Assembly (NCBI RefSeq): GCF_014648515.1
Contig: NZ_BMRG01000001.1
Coordinates: 334,061 to 376,272, forward strand
Direction: 5' to 3'
DNA from: Saccharothrix coeruleofusca
GTDB taxonomy: Bacteria > Actinomycetota > Actinomycetes > Mycobacteriales > Pseudonocardiaceae
Length of the DNA stretch: 42,212 bases
Part shown: in pieces, positions 17,766-25,821 of the stretch
Numbering within the stretch: position 1 is the first letter of the stretch
Layout of the letters: each line of letters opens with the position of its first letter
Notes under the pieces: generated by a model
Told to the model about the DNA's origin: nothing
What the model saw: only the letters and a program-made list of their open reading frames with translations
Database searches by the model: none
Program-made: the position numbers and the translations under genes

Positions 17766-18550
17766 AGTGATGCCTTTCCCGGCTTCACTCGTTCGAACAA
17801 CACAACATGCTTTGAACCGATCAGCACGTTTACAGTGCAGCGCACTGGTTCATCGTTGGCCGTATACCCCGTCAATCGATGCACTAGCACCGGGTTTCCT
17901 GGACCAAGTTCGAGTCGCGCAACCTCGTCTGGCAGCGGCATGCGTGCTTCGATTTCGTCCGTGGCTCGCACCTGTTCGTAGCCAAGTTCCGTTAGAACCT
18001 GACTTGCACCTCTGGCAATATCGGCGGGATTTAGTATTTCGGAACCTTTGACCAGTTCGTACGGATAGAACGTGTCATTGATATTAAATGGCTCGCTGTC
18101 AATATAGCGGACGCGCCGCCGAGCGACGACCAGGCTTGTCGGCTGAATATTTAGGCGTTCAGCTACTTTGCTGGGCGGCTGAATTATTTCCACACTGATT
18201 CGCTGAGAAGGCTCACGCCCGAGAGTGGTTTGCTCCTCCATCCAGCGATCCATTTCGGGACTGGAGGGCTGGGGACGCCACTCAGATTGAGGTCTGACGT
18301 ATGACAGCTCATGACGGCGAACAAAGTAACCACGCGGTCGAGCAGGACTAATTAGCCCCTCATTAACCAGCACTGCCAAGCCATGCCGAACAGTCTGACG
18401 CGCTGTGGCGAACTCTTCGCAAAGATCCTTCTCAGTCGGGAGCTGCGAGCCGGGGGACAGTTCGCCACTGATGATCTTCGCTCGTAGCGAGTCGGCAAGC
18501 TGCTGGTAGAGCGGCTTGGGGGAGTCAGCAACACGGCGCGTCATGGGCAC
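17762..18550 (-). CDS. GntR-family (HutC/UTRA) repressor of the element
   Basis: The 262-aa protein has an N-terminal winged helix (PLYQQLADSLRAKIISGELSPGSQLPTEKDLCEEFATARQTVRHGLAVLVNEGL) and a C-terminal UTRA ligand-binding domain (about residues 95-250; ARRRVRYIDSEPFNINDTFYPYE). AICEs such as pSAM2 use a GntR-type KorSA repressor of transfer/replication genes, so a similar role is inferred. GTG at 18550 has AGGGA six bases upstream; ATG at 18544 is the alternative. It faces the rightward operon across a 130-bp region with two inverted copies of a likely operator. Confidence 0.88.
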   Translation of the reverse strand: MPMTRRVADSPKPLYQQLADSLRAKIISGELSPGSQLPTEKDLCEEFATARQTVRHGLAVLVNEGLISPARPRGYFVRRHELSYVRPQSEWRPQPSSPEMDRWMEEQTTLGREPSQRISVEIIQPPSKVAERLNIQPTSLVVARRRVRYIDSEPFNINDTFYPYELVKGSEILNPADIARGASQVLTELGYEQVRATDEIEARMPLPDEVARLELGPGNPVLVHRLTGYTANDEPVRCTVNVLIGSKHVVLFERVKPGKASL

Positions 18551-18570
18551 AGTCTTCCCTGGTCAGGTGG

Positions 18571-18585
18571 CATTGTCTAGTCAAT
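18571..18585 (-). promoter_or_regulatory. Candidate GntR operator, copy 1
   Basis: The minus strand reads ATTGACTAGACAATG, containing the near-palindrome ATTG-w-CTAG-w-CAAT. It lies 21 bases before the gntR start. The same sequence with one change occurs in the opposite orientation at 18642-18656. Confidence 0.6.
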
Positions 18586-18641
18586 CCGCACCAAGGGGTT
18601 GACAGCCCGTAGAGCAGTCGGGCACTCTCTGCATCGTTCGT

Positions 18642-18656
18642 ATTGACCAGACAATG
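18642..18656 (+). promoter_or_regulatory. Candidate GntR operator, copy 2
   Basis: ATTGACCAGACAATG is the second copy, inverted relative to copy 1 and 24 bases before the first rightward gene. One site near each divergent gene suggests joint control of the repressor and the transfer operon. Confidence 0.6.
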
Positions 18657-18680
18657 CGTACCGAGCAGACAGGGGAAGAC

Positions 18681-18971
18681 ATGAGTGACCGCTACCCGGA
18701 TGGCCTGACGAGTGCCGTCCTGGAGGTGTTGGGGCAGCAGGTGTCACAAGAGTTGGCGGACTTGTCCGCTCCGACCTCGGCGCTTTTGGACGGTTCGGCG
18801 TTGGAGCGGCGGAACCGGCGGATCGCGGCACGTGCGTTGGCCGGCGTGACGGCGCGGTACGGCGTGACCTTGGCGCAGACGGTGGCCGAGTCGGGTCGCC
18901 CGGTGCAGCTGCGCGGTGGCGTGGCGGTGCACCCGTCGCGTGTGGTCGAGGCGTTGGCCGAGGTGGCGTGA
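18681..18971 (+). CDS. Small AICE protein of unknown function
   Basis: The 96-aa soluble protein starts at ATG 18681, nine bases after AGGGGAA. This start is preferred over one at 18654 because of the ribosome binding site and because the latter falls within the operator. The sequence is mostly helical (TSAVLEVLGQQVSQELADLS, RRIAARALAGVTARYGVTL) with no motif I recognise. It is the first gene of the rightward operon, directly behind the GntR-type operator, and its TGA overlaps the next ATG. Confidence 0.75.
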   Translation: MSDRYPDGLTSAVLEVLGQQVSQELADLSAPTSALLDGSALERRNRRIAARALAGVTARYGVTLAQTVAESGRPVQLRGGVAVHPSRVVEALAEVA

Positions 18972-19399
18972 TGGGACGCCGGTCGTTTCCGTGGCTGCTG
19001 ACCGAGGTGCCGTGGGCTGAGGGTCCGCAGTTCACCCGTGGCACGTACGAGGGCTTACCGCTGCTGTCCTACGGCTGCGCGCCGCGCGACAAGCTGGCCA
19101 CCTACCGGCAGCTGCGGGCGATGGGGCTGCGGCCGGGTGGTCAGGACCCGGTGGCGGTGCTGTTCGTGCGGCACCGCGCGTCGGGCACGACCTCGTTCGC
19201 GTCGCTGTACCTGATCGAGCGCGCCGCGCCGGTCCGCCCGATGACCCGCGCCAAGTTCACCGCGCTAGCCAAGGCCAACCTTGCGCGCCGAATCTGCCGC
19301 CGTTGCGGCCGTGACCCGCTCTACGTGCTGCCGACCAGCACCCGTCTGTGCTGGCCGTGCTCGGAGATCGCCGACACCAGCACCGCGCACGCCGCGTGA
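18971..19399 (+). CDS. Zinc-binding AICE protein (RRQRL-motif type)
   Basis: The 142-aa protein has a central YRQLRAMGLRPGGQDPVA segment and a C-terminal zinc module CRRCGRDPLY...TRLCWPCSE with two CxxC pairs. This resembles the RRQRL motif-containing zinc-binding proteins seen in many Streptomyces and Pseudonocardiales integrative elements. Function is unknown; nucleic-acid binding is a guess from the zinc module. ATG at 18971 overlaps the previous stop. About 175 bases after its stop hold no convincing gene. Confidence 0.75.
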   Translation: MGRRSFPWLLTEVPWAEGPQFTRGTYEGLPLLSYGCAPRDKLATYRQLRAMGLRPGGQDPVAVLFVRHRASGTTSFASLYLIERAAPVRPMTRAKFTALAKANLARRICRRCGRDPLYVLPTSTRLCWPCSEIADTSTAHAA

Positions 19400-19575
19400 C
19401 CCGGTCGGAGAACACGACCAGATCCTCACCGACGCCGTGGACCTCATCGAGCGGACCGGCATCACCCTCACCCACTGACTTCGCCCGGACCGGCGGCACA
19501 TCCGACCAAGAACGCTGCCCGCCGGTCCGGCCCACCCCAACACCGTCCAAGAGGACGGGTCAGGAGAAGACAAGC

Positions 19576-19755
19576 ATGTCCCGCGCGACCTCATCGCACA
19601 ACGCACCAAGCGGGGCGTCGGTGGTCGAGCCCGCCGCCCGCGCCGAGTTCGAGCGCACCCACCCCGGCCGCTCCTGGGCCGACGCTCCGGCCTGGCAGCG
19701 TGACCACTTCCGGCTGACCGCCCGTCAGCGCGCGGGGGTGTCCGATGACCAGTGA
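19576..19755 (+). CDS. Small hypothetical AICE protein, 59 aa
   Basis: The short reading frame begins at ATG 19576 with AGGAGA eight bases upstream and ends at 19755, overlapping the next gene by 11 bases. It has the sequence pattern FERTHPGRSWADAPAWQRDHFRLTARQRAG, rich in Trp and charged residues. No family is recognised. Strong ribosome binding site and overlap support a real gene. Confidence 0.65.
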   Translation: MSRATSSHNAPSGASVVEPAARAEFERTHPGRSWADAPAWQRDHFRLTARQRAGVSDDQ

Positions 19756-20020
19756 GCTGATCGCTACTGCCGTGGTGCTGGTCGTGCCGGTGCCGCTGCC
19801 GTTCCTGCTGCTGACCCTCGCCGCGCTGCTGCTGGCCGTGCTGGCGTGGCGGCTGGTGCTGGCCGCCGCTGTGCTGCTGGCCGGTGCCTGGCTGCTGGTC
19901 AGCGTCGGCGCTGCCGGGCTGGTGACGCTGCTGGCGCTGGCCGTGTTCGCCGCCGCGCTGCCGCCCTGCCTGACTTCCGGTTCCCGCACTGTGCGGCTGC
20001 ACCGTCAGGAGGTGGCGTGA
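19745..20020 (+). CDS. Small membrane protein of the transfer region
   Basis: The 91-aa protein is almost entirely hydrophobic, with two to three predicted transmembrane segments (about residues 5-35, 36-52 and 54-75) and a short basic C-terminus RTVRLHRQEVA. Small membrane proteins upstream of the translocase gene are common in AICEs and Streptomyces plasmids, where Spd proteins spread the element between septal compartments. Such a role here is inferred from location only. ATG at 19745 overlaps the previous gene; its stop overlaps the next ATG. Confidence 0.7.
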   Translation: MTSELIATAVVLVVPVPLPFLLLTLAALLLAVLAWRLVLAAAVLLAGAWLLVSVGAAGLVTLLALAVFAAALPPCLTSGSRTVRLHRQEVA

Positions 20021-20934
20021 TGACCAGCGCGTACCCCAAGCGGTTGGACGCCCTGACCGATCAGGTTCGCGCCCTGGCGGTGGAACTGGGCGAGTGGCCC
20101 TCGCGCAACCAGGTCATGAAGCGCTGCAAGGTGGGCGCTCCCAAGGCCACCACGGCGCTGGCCGCGCTGAGGGCGTCCGGGTTCACCCCGGCCGACCACG
20201 CGGTGACGGAAGCCACCAGGACGCACGCCCCCGCACTTGACCAGCCCGCACCGGAGGTCGCTCCGGTGCGCCGGTTGCACTCGGTGCCGGTCGAGTCCGA
20301 CCAGCCCGCCCCGGAGGCTGCGGAGCCCGCTGCGGTCGAGCCCGTTCCGGTCGCGGGGAACACCGTCCCGATGGCTGTAACCGGTGAGGGGCCAGCGGGG
20401 GACTCGACACCGCCCGTGGTCGAGGTGGAACCGGTTGCCCCCGCGCCGACCACCACCCCAACGACCGCCCCGACGCCCGTGCGGCGTGGCGCGCGGCCAC
20501 GTCCGTGGCCGCTGCTGCTGATCGCGGCGGGTGCGTTCGTGGCCATCTGGGGCGGTTGGGTCGGGTTGGGTGAGATGACCGGGTTCGGTCCGATCCGGCT
20601 GCTGCCCGGTATCGCGGACGACTTCGTGGTCAACTCCGCGATCACCCTGCCGTTGGGTGTGGAGGCGTACGCGGCCTACGCGCTGCGGGTGTGGCTGTCC
20701 GGGGCGACACGATCGGCCCGTGCCCGCTCGTTCGCCCAGTGGTCGGCCATCGGCGCGCTGGTGCTGGGTGCGCTGGGGCAGGTGGCGTATCACCTGATGG
20801 AGGCCTACGGGGTCAAGGTGGCCCCGTGGTGGATCACCACGTTCGTGTCCTGCCTGCCCGTGGTCGTACTCGGCTGCGGTGCGGCCCTGAATCACCTGCT
20901 GCGCGACCAGGACGACGCGGAGGTGACCCGATGA
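20020..20934 (+). CDS. HTH plus SpdB-like (DUF2637-type) membrane protein
   Basis: The 304-aa protein starts at ATG 20020, overlapping the previous stop. Residues ~1-60 look like a helix-turn-helix (LAVELGEWPSRNQVMKRCKVGAPKATTALAALRASG). Residues ~70-155 are a Pro/Ala/Val-rich linker. The C-terminal ~135 residues hold about four membrane segments with the pattern WPLLLIAAGAFVAIWGGWVGLG, PLGVEAYAAYALRVWLS and WSAIGALVLGALGQVAYHLM of DUF2637/SpdB proteins. Spd proteins support intramycelial spread of conjugative elements. It ends in ATGA overlap with the translocase gene. Confidence 0.75.
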   Translation: MTSAYPKRLDALTDQVRALAVELGEWPSRNQVMKRCKVGAPKATTALAALRASGFTPADHAVTEATRTHAPALDQPAPEVAPVRRLHSVPVESDQPAPEAAEPAAVEPVPVAGNTVPMAVTGEGPAGDSTPPVVEVEPVAPAPTTTPTTAPTPVRRGARPRPWPLLLIAAGAFVAIWGGWVGLGEMTGFGPIRLLPGIADDFVVNSAITLPLGVEAYAAYALRVWLSGATRSARARSFAQWSAIGALVLGALGQVAYHLMEAYGVKVAPWWITTFVSCLPVVVLGCGAALNHLLRDQDDAEVTR

Positions 20935-23207
20935 GCACCACCACCACGACGCTCACCACGCCCGATCCCGAGGAACGGCCGGACGGGTCCGACGCGGGCG
21001 GCAAGGTGTACCGGCTGCCCACCGCTGACGGCATGCCCACTGACGGAACGCCCGCGGGCGGTGACGCAAGCCCCGCGGGCTCCCCGGCCACGCCGGTCGG
21101 CGCTCCGGTGGAACCGGCGTCGCCCGTGCTCGACGCGGAGTTGGTCGAGGACGACGCTGCCGCTGCCGATCGGCCGGTGGTGCCGGTCGACCAGCCGGGC
21201 AGCAGCAGTGACGCGGACTGGGTGACGCGGCTGCGGGAGACGCAGCGGTTGCCGATCATCCCCGGCTACCTGCGCACCCTGTCCGAAGCGCGGCAGACCG
21301 CCGGGTGGATCGGGCGGCACTACGCGCACGCCACCGGCTACCACGCGGTGCGCGCTCCGCTGTACCTGCTGCGGCTGGCCGCGCGGTCCCCTCAGGGTGC
21401 GGTGCTGCTGCTGGCCGCGACCGGCCGGTGGGTCTCGGACGCGGAAGGGCGTCCGCTGCGCCGCGCGATGGCCAACGCGGGTGAGGCCGAGAAGTACTTG
21501 AAGTTGGTGGCCGAGCGCAACGCGCGGGTCCGGCTGCGCACGCTGCTGCTGCTGGTCGGCTCCACCCTGGGGGTGGTGCTGTTCATGGTGCTGCCGGGCG
21601 TGACGCCGGGGTGGGTCACCTGGGTCTGCGGCATGGTTGCGCTGGCCATTCTCGGCAAGCTCGGTACCCCGGCGGACAAGCCGGTTGCCGGGCGCGCGGT
21701 GGTCGGCCCGCAAGCGGCCAAGCTCACCTCCGATGTGGTGGTGCAGGCGTTGTCTGCCCTCGGCATCGGCGGGATCAACCAGGCGGTGTCCAAGAACCCA
21801 CGCGCGATCGGGTTCACCGCGCCGATCACCCGTGACGGTCCTGGTTGGCGCGCCGACGTGGAGCTACCGCCTGGTGTGACCGCAGCGGAGGTCATCGAGC
21901 GTCGGGACAAGCTGGCGTCGGGCCTGGGGCGTCCGCTGGGCTGTGTGTGGCCGGAGGCCAACACCACCGGCCACCCCGGTCAGCTCGTGCTGTGGGTGGG
22001 TGACCGGGACATGTCCAAGGCCAAGCAGCCCGCGTGGCCGCTGCGGGCGGGCAAGCCGATCGACCTGTTCGACCCTCAGCCGTTCGGCACCGACGTGCGC
22101 GGCCGGTGGGTGAAGTTCGCCCTGATGTTCGTGGCCGGGATCGTCGGCGCAATCCCGCGCATGGGCAAGACGTTCACGCTGCGGGAGCTGCTGCTCATCG
22201 CCGCGCTGGACCCTCGCGCGCAGCTGCACACCTACGACCTCAAGGGCACCGGCGACCTGTCGCCGCTCGCGCCCGTGGCGCACCGCTACCGGGCCGGAGA
22301 CGACGCGGAGGACATCGAGTACGCGCTGACCGACCTGCGGGCGCTGCGGGAGGAGATGCGGCGCCGCACCAAGGTGATCCGGGAACTGCCCAAGGACCTG
22401 TGCCCGGAGAACAAGGTGACCTCGGAGTTGGCCTCCAAGCGGTCGCTGCGGCTGCACCCGATCGTGATCGGGGTGGACGAGTGTCAGGTGTGGTTCGAGC
22501 ACTCCGAACACGGCGCGGAGTTCGAGGAGATCTGCACCGACCTCGTCAAGCGCGGCCCGGCAACGGGCATCGTGTTGATCCTCGCGACGCAGCGTCCCGA
22601 CGCCAAGTCCATCCCTACTCCGATCAGCGACAACGCCGTGTTGCGGTTCTGTCTGCGAGTCAGCGGCCAGCAGGCTAATGACATGGTGTTGGGCACCTCG
22701 TCCTATCGCAACGGTGAGCGCGCCACCCAGTTCGCGTTCTCTGACAAGGGAATCGGGTTGCTCAAGGGCGTCACCGACGAGACCACGACCGTCAAGGGCG
22801 TCTACATCGACGGCCCCGGCGCGGAGGCCATCGCGGCCAAGGCCCGTGCCCTGCGAGTCGCGGCCGGGCTGCTGTCCGGCTACGCGGCCGGGCTGGACGT
22901 CGAGGTCACCGAGAGCGCCACGGACACGCTGCTGCCCGACGTGCTCACCGCGATGGGCAGCGCCGACAAGGCATGGTCGGAGTCCATCGTGGACCGCCTG
23001 GCGGAGCTGCGACCGGCCGTCTACGGCTCCTGGGCAGAGCAGGACGGCAAGGACAAGGCCAAGCACCTCGCCGCCGCGCTCAAGCCCTACGGCATCGCCA
23101 CCGTGCAGGTGTGGGGCACCGACCCCGCCACCGGCAAGGGAGCCAACCGGCGCGGAGTCGACCGCGACCACATCACAGCGGCGATCACGGAGCGCGACGG
23201 AAAGTAG
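20931..23207 (+). CDS. traB: FtsK/SpoIIIE-type DNA translocase (TraB-like)
   Basis: The 758-aa protein has a low-complexity N-terminus (1-100), two membrane segments (about 203-250: LRTLLLLVGSTLGVVLFMVLP and WVTWVCGMVALAILGKL) and a RecA-like motor. Walker A is GAIPRMGKT with K413, and Walker B is VIGVDECQVW with D516. LILATQRPDAKSIPTPISDN is the conserved FtsK sensor segment. Such proteins move double-stranded DNA between mycelial cells and are the only transfer protein needed in AICEs. The last ~100 residues (KPYGIATVQVWGTDP) may form the DNA-recognition winged helix. The symbol is by role. Confidence 0.9.
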   Translation: MSTTTTTLTTPDPEERPDGSDAGGKVYRLPTADGMPTDGTPAGGDASPAGSPATPVGAPVEPASPVLDAELVEDDAAAADRPVVPVDQPGSSSDADWVTRLRETQRLPIIPGYLRTLSEARQTAGWIGRHYAHATGYHAVRAPLYLLRLAARSPQGAVLLLAATGRWVSDAEGRPLRRAMANAGEAEKYLKLVAERNARVRLRTLLLLVGSTLGVVLFMVLPGVTPGWVTWVCGMVALAILGKLGTPADKPVAGRAVVGPQAAKLTSDVVVQALSALGIGGINQAVSKNPRAIGFTAPITRDGPGWRADVELPPGVTAAEVIERRDKLASGLGRPLGCVWPEANTTGHPGQLVLWVGDRDMSKAKQPAWPLRAGKPIDLFDPQPFGTDVRGRWVKFALMFVAGIVGAIPRMGKTFTLRELLLIAALDPRAQLHTYDLKGTGDLSPLAPVAHRYRAGDDAEDIEYALTDLRALREEMRRRTKVIRELPKDLCPENKVTSELASKRSLRLHPIVIGVDECQVWFEHSEHGAEFEEICTDLVKRGPATGIVLILATQRPDAKSIPTPISDNAVLRFCLRVSGQQANDMVLGTSSYRNGERATQFAFSDKGIGLLKGVTDETTTVKGVYIDGPGAEAIAAKARALRVAAGLLSGYAAGLDVEVTESATDTLLPDVLTAMGSADKAWSESIVDRLAELRPAVYGSWAEQDGKDKAKHLAAALKPYGIATVQVWGTDPATGKGANRRGVDRDHITAAITERDGK

Positions 23208-23238
23208 CCATCGCACATCCGGCGGGACGGCGCTGGGT

Positions 23239-23314
23239 CTAGCACCCGACCCCGCTAGACCTAGCGCCCCCGCTAGCGCCTCACCTCATCGCTGATCAGC
23301 GCCCTAGTTCCTAG
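23239..23314. other. CTAG-rich cluster after traB, candidate clt locus
   Basis: Six CTAG tetramers lie in 76 bases (starting at 23239, 23255, 23261, 23273, 23304 and 23311), several extended to CTAGCG in either orientation. A perfect CGCTGATCAGCG palindrome lies at 23290-23301. In Streptomyces plasmids the clt locus bound by TraB lies next to traB and consists of short repeats. The match is by position and repeat style; the repeat sequence itself is not the known 8-mer. Confidence 0.45.
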
Positions 23315-23359
23315 CGGCGTGGGTGCCGCACACCCCGAAACAGCCTGAAAGGCCACCTC

Positions 23360-23695
23360 GTGACCCCCTCACGTGTCGCGTTCATCATCCTCACTCTGTT
23401 AACGCTCAGTGACAATCCGTCCGTCAAGCCGGTCGGTGTGGTCGGCCTGGCGCTGCTGGTCGTGGTCCACCTCGGCCTGTACGCGGCCTACCCGTTCAAG
23501 CGCTGCCGCTCCTGCCAGGGCAGCGGCCACCACCGCGCCCCGCTCACCCGTGCCTACCGGCCCTGCCGCCGCTGCCACGGCGACGGGATGCGGCTGCGTA
23601 CCGGCCGCAAGGTCTGGAACGCGCTGGCCCGCAACCGACGCAACCGCCGTCAGCACATCCGTCCACGGAATTCCCAGCACAACCAGGGGACGTGA
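23360..23695 (+). CDS. Small membrane protein with DnaJ-like zinc motifs
   Basis: The 111-aa protein has two hydrophobic segments (about 5-17 and 24-44) and then two CxxCxGxG-like motifs, RCRSCQGSGHH and PCRRCHGDGMR, that could bind one zinc as in DnaJ. The C-terminus is strongly basic (RRNRRQHIRPRNSQ). GTG at 23360 is the first start after the 152-bp non-coding gap. It may hold DNA or protein at the membrane near the translocase, but no function is known. Confidence 0.7.
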   Translation: MTPSRVAFIILTLLTLSDNPSVKPVGVVGLALLVVVHLGLYAAYPFKRCRSCQGSGHHRAPLTRAYRPCRRCHGDGMRLRTGRKVWNALARNRRNRRQHIRPRNSQHNQGT

Positions 23696-23696
23696 C

Positions 23697-24758
23697 ATGT
23701 GCCGCGCCCACGGTCGCCGCTGCCCCGGCAGCGCCCACAGCAGTCGCGCCACCCAGACCACCCGCAAAGCCGTCTCCCGCGCCCGTGCCGCACTCCGCAA
23801 GGCCAAGGCCAGCGGGGACGCCGACGCCATCGACGCCGCACGGCAACGACTCGACACCGCCCGCGCCGCCCACCACCAGGCCAAGGACAACACCATGCGC
23901 GATCACAACACCCCAGCTCACGACAGGGACGTGACCGGCGACCAGCAGCAGAGCGAGCACACCACCCACACATGGACCTCGCCGGACGGCATGGTCACCA
24001 ACACCGTTCACGGCACCATCGGTCCCGACGCGGTGCAGGCAGACACGATCACCGGCCCGGTCACCATCCACAACCGCCCCACCGACCACCCCGCCAGCAC
24101 CCCGGTGCCCGAGGACGTGCCCGAGGACGTGCGCGCGTTCGTGCGGGCCGGGCTGGTCACCCTCGGACCCGACGGACGCCCTGTTCGCCGCAGGGACGTG
24201 ACCGCCCCGCGCCCCGCCCCCGCGCCGCACGACCACCACGACGGCAGCAGCAGCGGTCCGGTGCACATCACCGACCGGGCCGGACGGCCCATCGTGCAGG
24301 CCGGACAGGTCACCGGGGGTGTGTGGGTCAACGGCGTCCGCCAGGACCACCCCGGCGACCACGGCCACCACGGCGGCAGTCGGCGCGAACGCGACCGGCC
24401 CGACCAGCGCGAACGCGGGCAGACGACCGGGCAGGGCTTCACCATCCACAACGTCAACTACGCCGCTCCCGGTGCGCACGTGGGCAGTCAGCACGACGTG
24501 ACCGGCAGCACCGACCACCGGCCCGACGCGGCCAGCGCGGACGGTCCCGGCGAGTTCGTCCGCAAGCTGCACCGCACGATCCGGCGCGCGCAGGAAGCCG
24601 CCGAGCAGGCACGTCAGGACGAGAAGCCGGGCGAGTCCGCGCGCACGACCAACGTCGCCAGCGGCGACCAGCACGTGTCCCAACAGATTGGGATCAACCT
24701 CGGCACCGTCCACACCGGAGACGGACAGGTCTGGATCAACGGCAAGCGCATCCGCTAA
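23697..24758 (+). CDS. Repeat-containing hydrophilic AICE protein, unknown function
   Basis: The 353-aa protein starts at ATG 23697 with AGGGGA nine bases upstream. Residues 20-65 form a charged helix (ARAALRKAKASGDADAIDAA). The rest is His/Asp/Gly-rich and has recurring short beta-like motifs: AVQADTITGPVTI (112-124), IVQAGQVTGGVWV (199-211), IHNVNYAAPGAHVGSQHDVTG-type (250-270) and SQQIGINLGTV (328-338). GVWVNGVR and QVWINGKR are a further pair. A second charged helix is at 285-312. No known domain is recognised. It lies between the small zinc membrane protein and prim-pol genes. Confidence 0.65.
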   Translation: MCRAHGRRCPGSAHSSRATQTTRKAVSRARAALRKAKASGDADAIDAARQRLDTARAAHHQAKDNTMRDHNTPAHDRDVTGDQQQSEHTTHTWTSPDGMVTNTVHGTIGPDAVQADTITGPVTIHNRPTDHPASTPVPEDVPEDVRAFVRAGLVTLGPDGRPVRRRDVTAPRPAPAPHDHHDGSSSGPVHITDRAGRPIVQAGQVTGGVWVNGVRQDHPGDHGHHGGSRRERDRPDQRERGQTTGQGFTIHNVNYAAPGAHVGSQHDVTGSTDHRPDAASADGPGEFVRKLHRTIRRAQEAAEQARQDEKPGESARTTNVASGDQHVSQQIGINLGTVHTGDGQVWINGKRIR

Positions 24759-24846
24759 CCGCGCCCGTTTCGGCTGACCACGGCGGGGACGTGACCACCC
24801 GTGCCCGTCCCTGCCGTTGGTGCCGACCGTCCACAGGAGACACCTC

Positions 24847-25821
24847 ATGGACAGCACTTCCCAGCAGCGGGACATGCTCCTGCGCTCCGCTCTCCACCTC
24901 GCCGCGATGGGCTTGCACGTCTTCCCGCTGCGGCCGGGCACCAAGCGCCCCGCCCTGCACGGCGTGCGCTCCTGCCCCCGCACCGGGGTGTGCGCCACCG
25001 GCCACCAGGGATGGGAGCAGCGCGCCACCACCGACCCCGGCCGCATCCGCGCCTGCTGGTCGGCAGCCCCGTTCAACATCGGCGTGGCCACCGGCCCTTC
25101 CGGGCTGGTCGTGGTCGACCTGGACACCCCCAAGTCACCCGCCGACCTTCCCCCGGAGGGCTGGAGCCGCAGGGGGGCGCGCGACGGGCGCGAGGTGTTC
25201 GCCCTGGTGTGCGCCGACGCCGGGCACCCGGTACCGGCCGACACCTACCGCGTGACCACCGCGCGCGGCGGAGAACACCTCTACTTCCACGCGCCCGACA
25301 CGGTGCGTCTGCGCAACACCGCAGGAGACTCCGGCCTGGGGTGGAAGGTCGACACCCGCGCGTGGGGTGGCTACGTCGTCGGTGCCGGATCGATCACCGA
25401 CCACGGCCAATACCGGCCCTGCGCGGAGACCGCTCCGGCCGATCTGCCCACCTGGTTGGTCCAGCGCCTCACGCCCAAGCCGCCACCGGCCCGCACAGCG
25501 CCGATCGTGAGCCGTTCTGAGCGGCTGCCCGCCTACGTCGCGGCAGCAGTCCAGGGTGAGCGGCAACGGGTCGCAGCGGCCGTCTCAGGGGCGCACACGC
25601 ACACCCTGTTCGTGGCGTCGGTCGCCCTCGGGCAACTGGTCGGCGCAGGACTACTCCCAGCGGCTACAGCACAGGACGAGTTGTTCGCCGCCGCACTGCA
25701 CATGATCACCGACCGGTGCGGCTGCACCGACCGGGAAGTCCTGCGCACCATCACCAACGGACTCCGCGCCGGGGCCGAACGACCTCGACGCGCGCCGGGC
25801 ACCGAACGGGGTGCGGCATGA
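24847..25821 (+). CDS. Bifunctional DNA primase/polymerase (prim-pol)
   Basis: The 324-aa protein matches the prim-pol replication proteins of AICEs and plasmids: an N-terminal LHVFPLRPGTKRPA motif, the metal-binding VVVDLDTP with D91 and D93, a HYF-like segment GGEHLYFHAP and KVDTRAWGGYVVGAGS. A short C-terminal helical domain follows (to residue 324). It should start DNA synthesis during replication of the excised element. ATG at 24847 has AGGAGA eight bases upstream. Its TGA overlaps the next gene. Confidence 0.9.
   Translation: MDSTSQQRDMLLRSALHLAAMGLHVFPLRPGTKRPALHGVRSCPRTGVCATGHQGWEQRATTDPGRIRACWSAAPFNIGVATGPSGLVVVDLDTPKSPADLPPEGWSRRGARDGREVFALVCADAGHPVPADTYRVTTARGGEHLYFHAPDTVRLRNTAGDSGLGWKVDTRAWGGYVVGAGSITDHGQYRPCAETAPADLPTWLVQRLTPKPPPARTAPIVSRSERLPAYVAAAVQGERQRVAAAVSGAHTHTLFVASVALGQLVGAGLLPAATAQDELFAAALHMITDRCGCTDREVLRTITNGLRAGAERPRRAPGTERGAA

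Noticed and set aside
19396-19478. A short reading frame ending EHDQILTDAVDLIERTGITLTH
   Set aside because: The peptide looks protein-like, but no start codon with a ribosome binding site exists in that frame outside the zinc-protein gene.
23699-25255. A 518-codon plus-strand frame across the repeat protein and prim-pol genes
   Set aside because: It is Arg/Pro/His-rich shadow sequence overlapping two better-supported genes in another frame.
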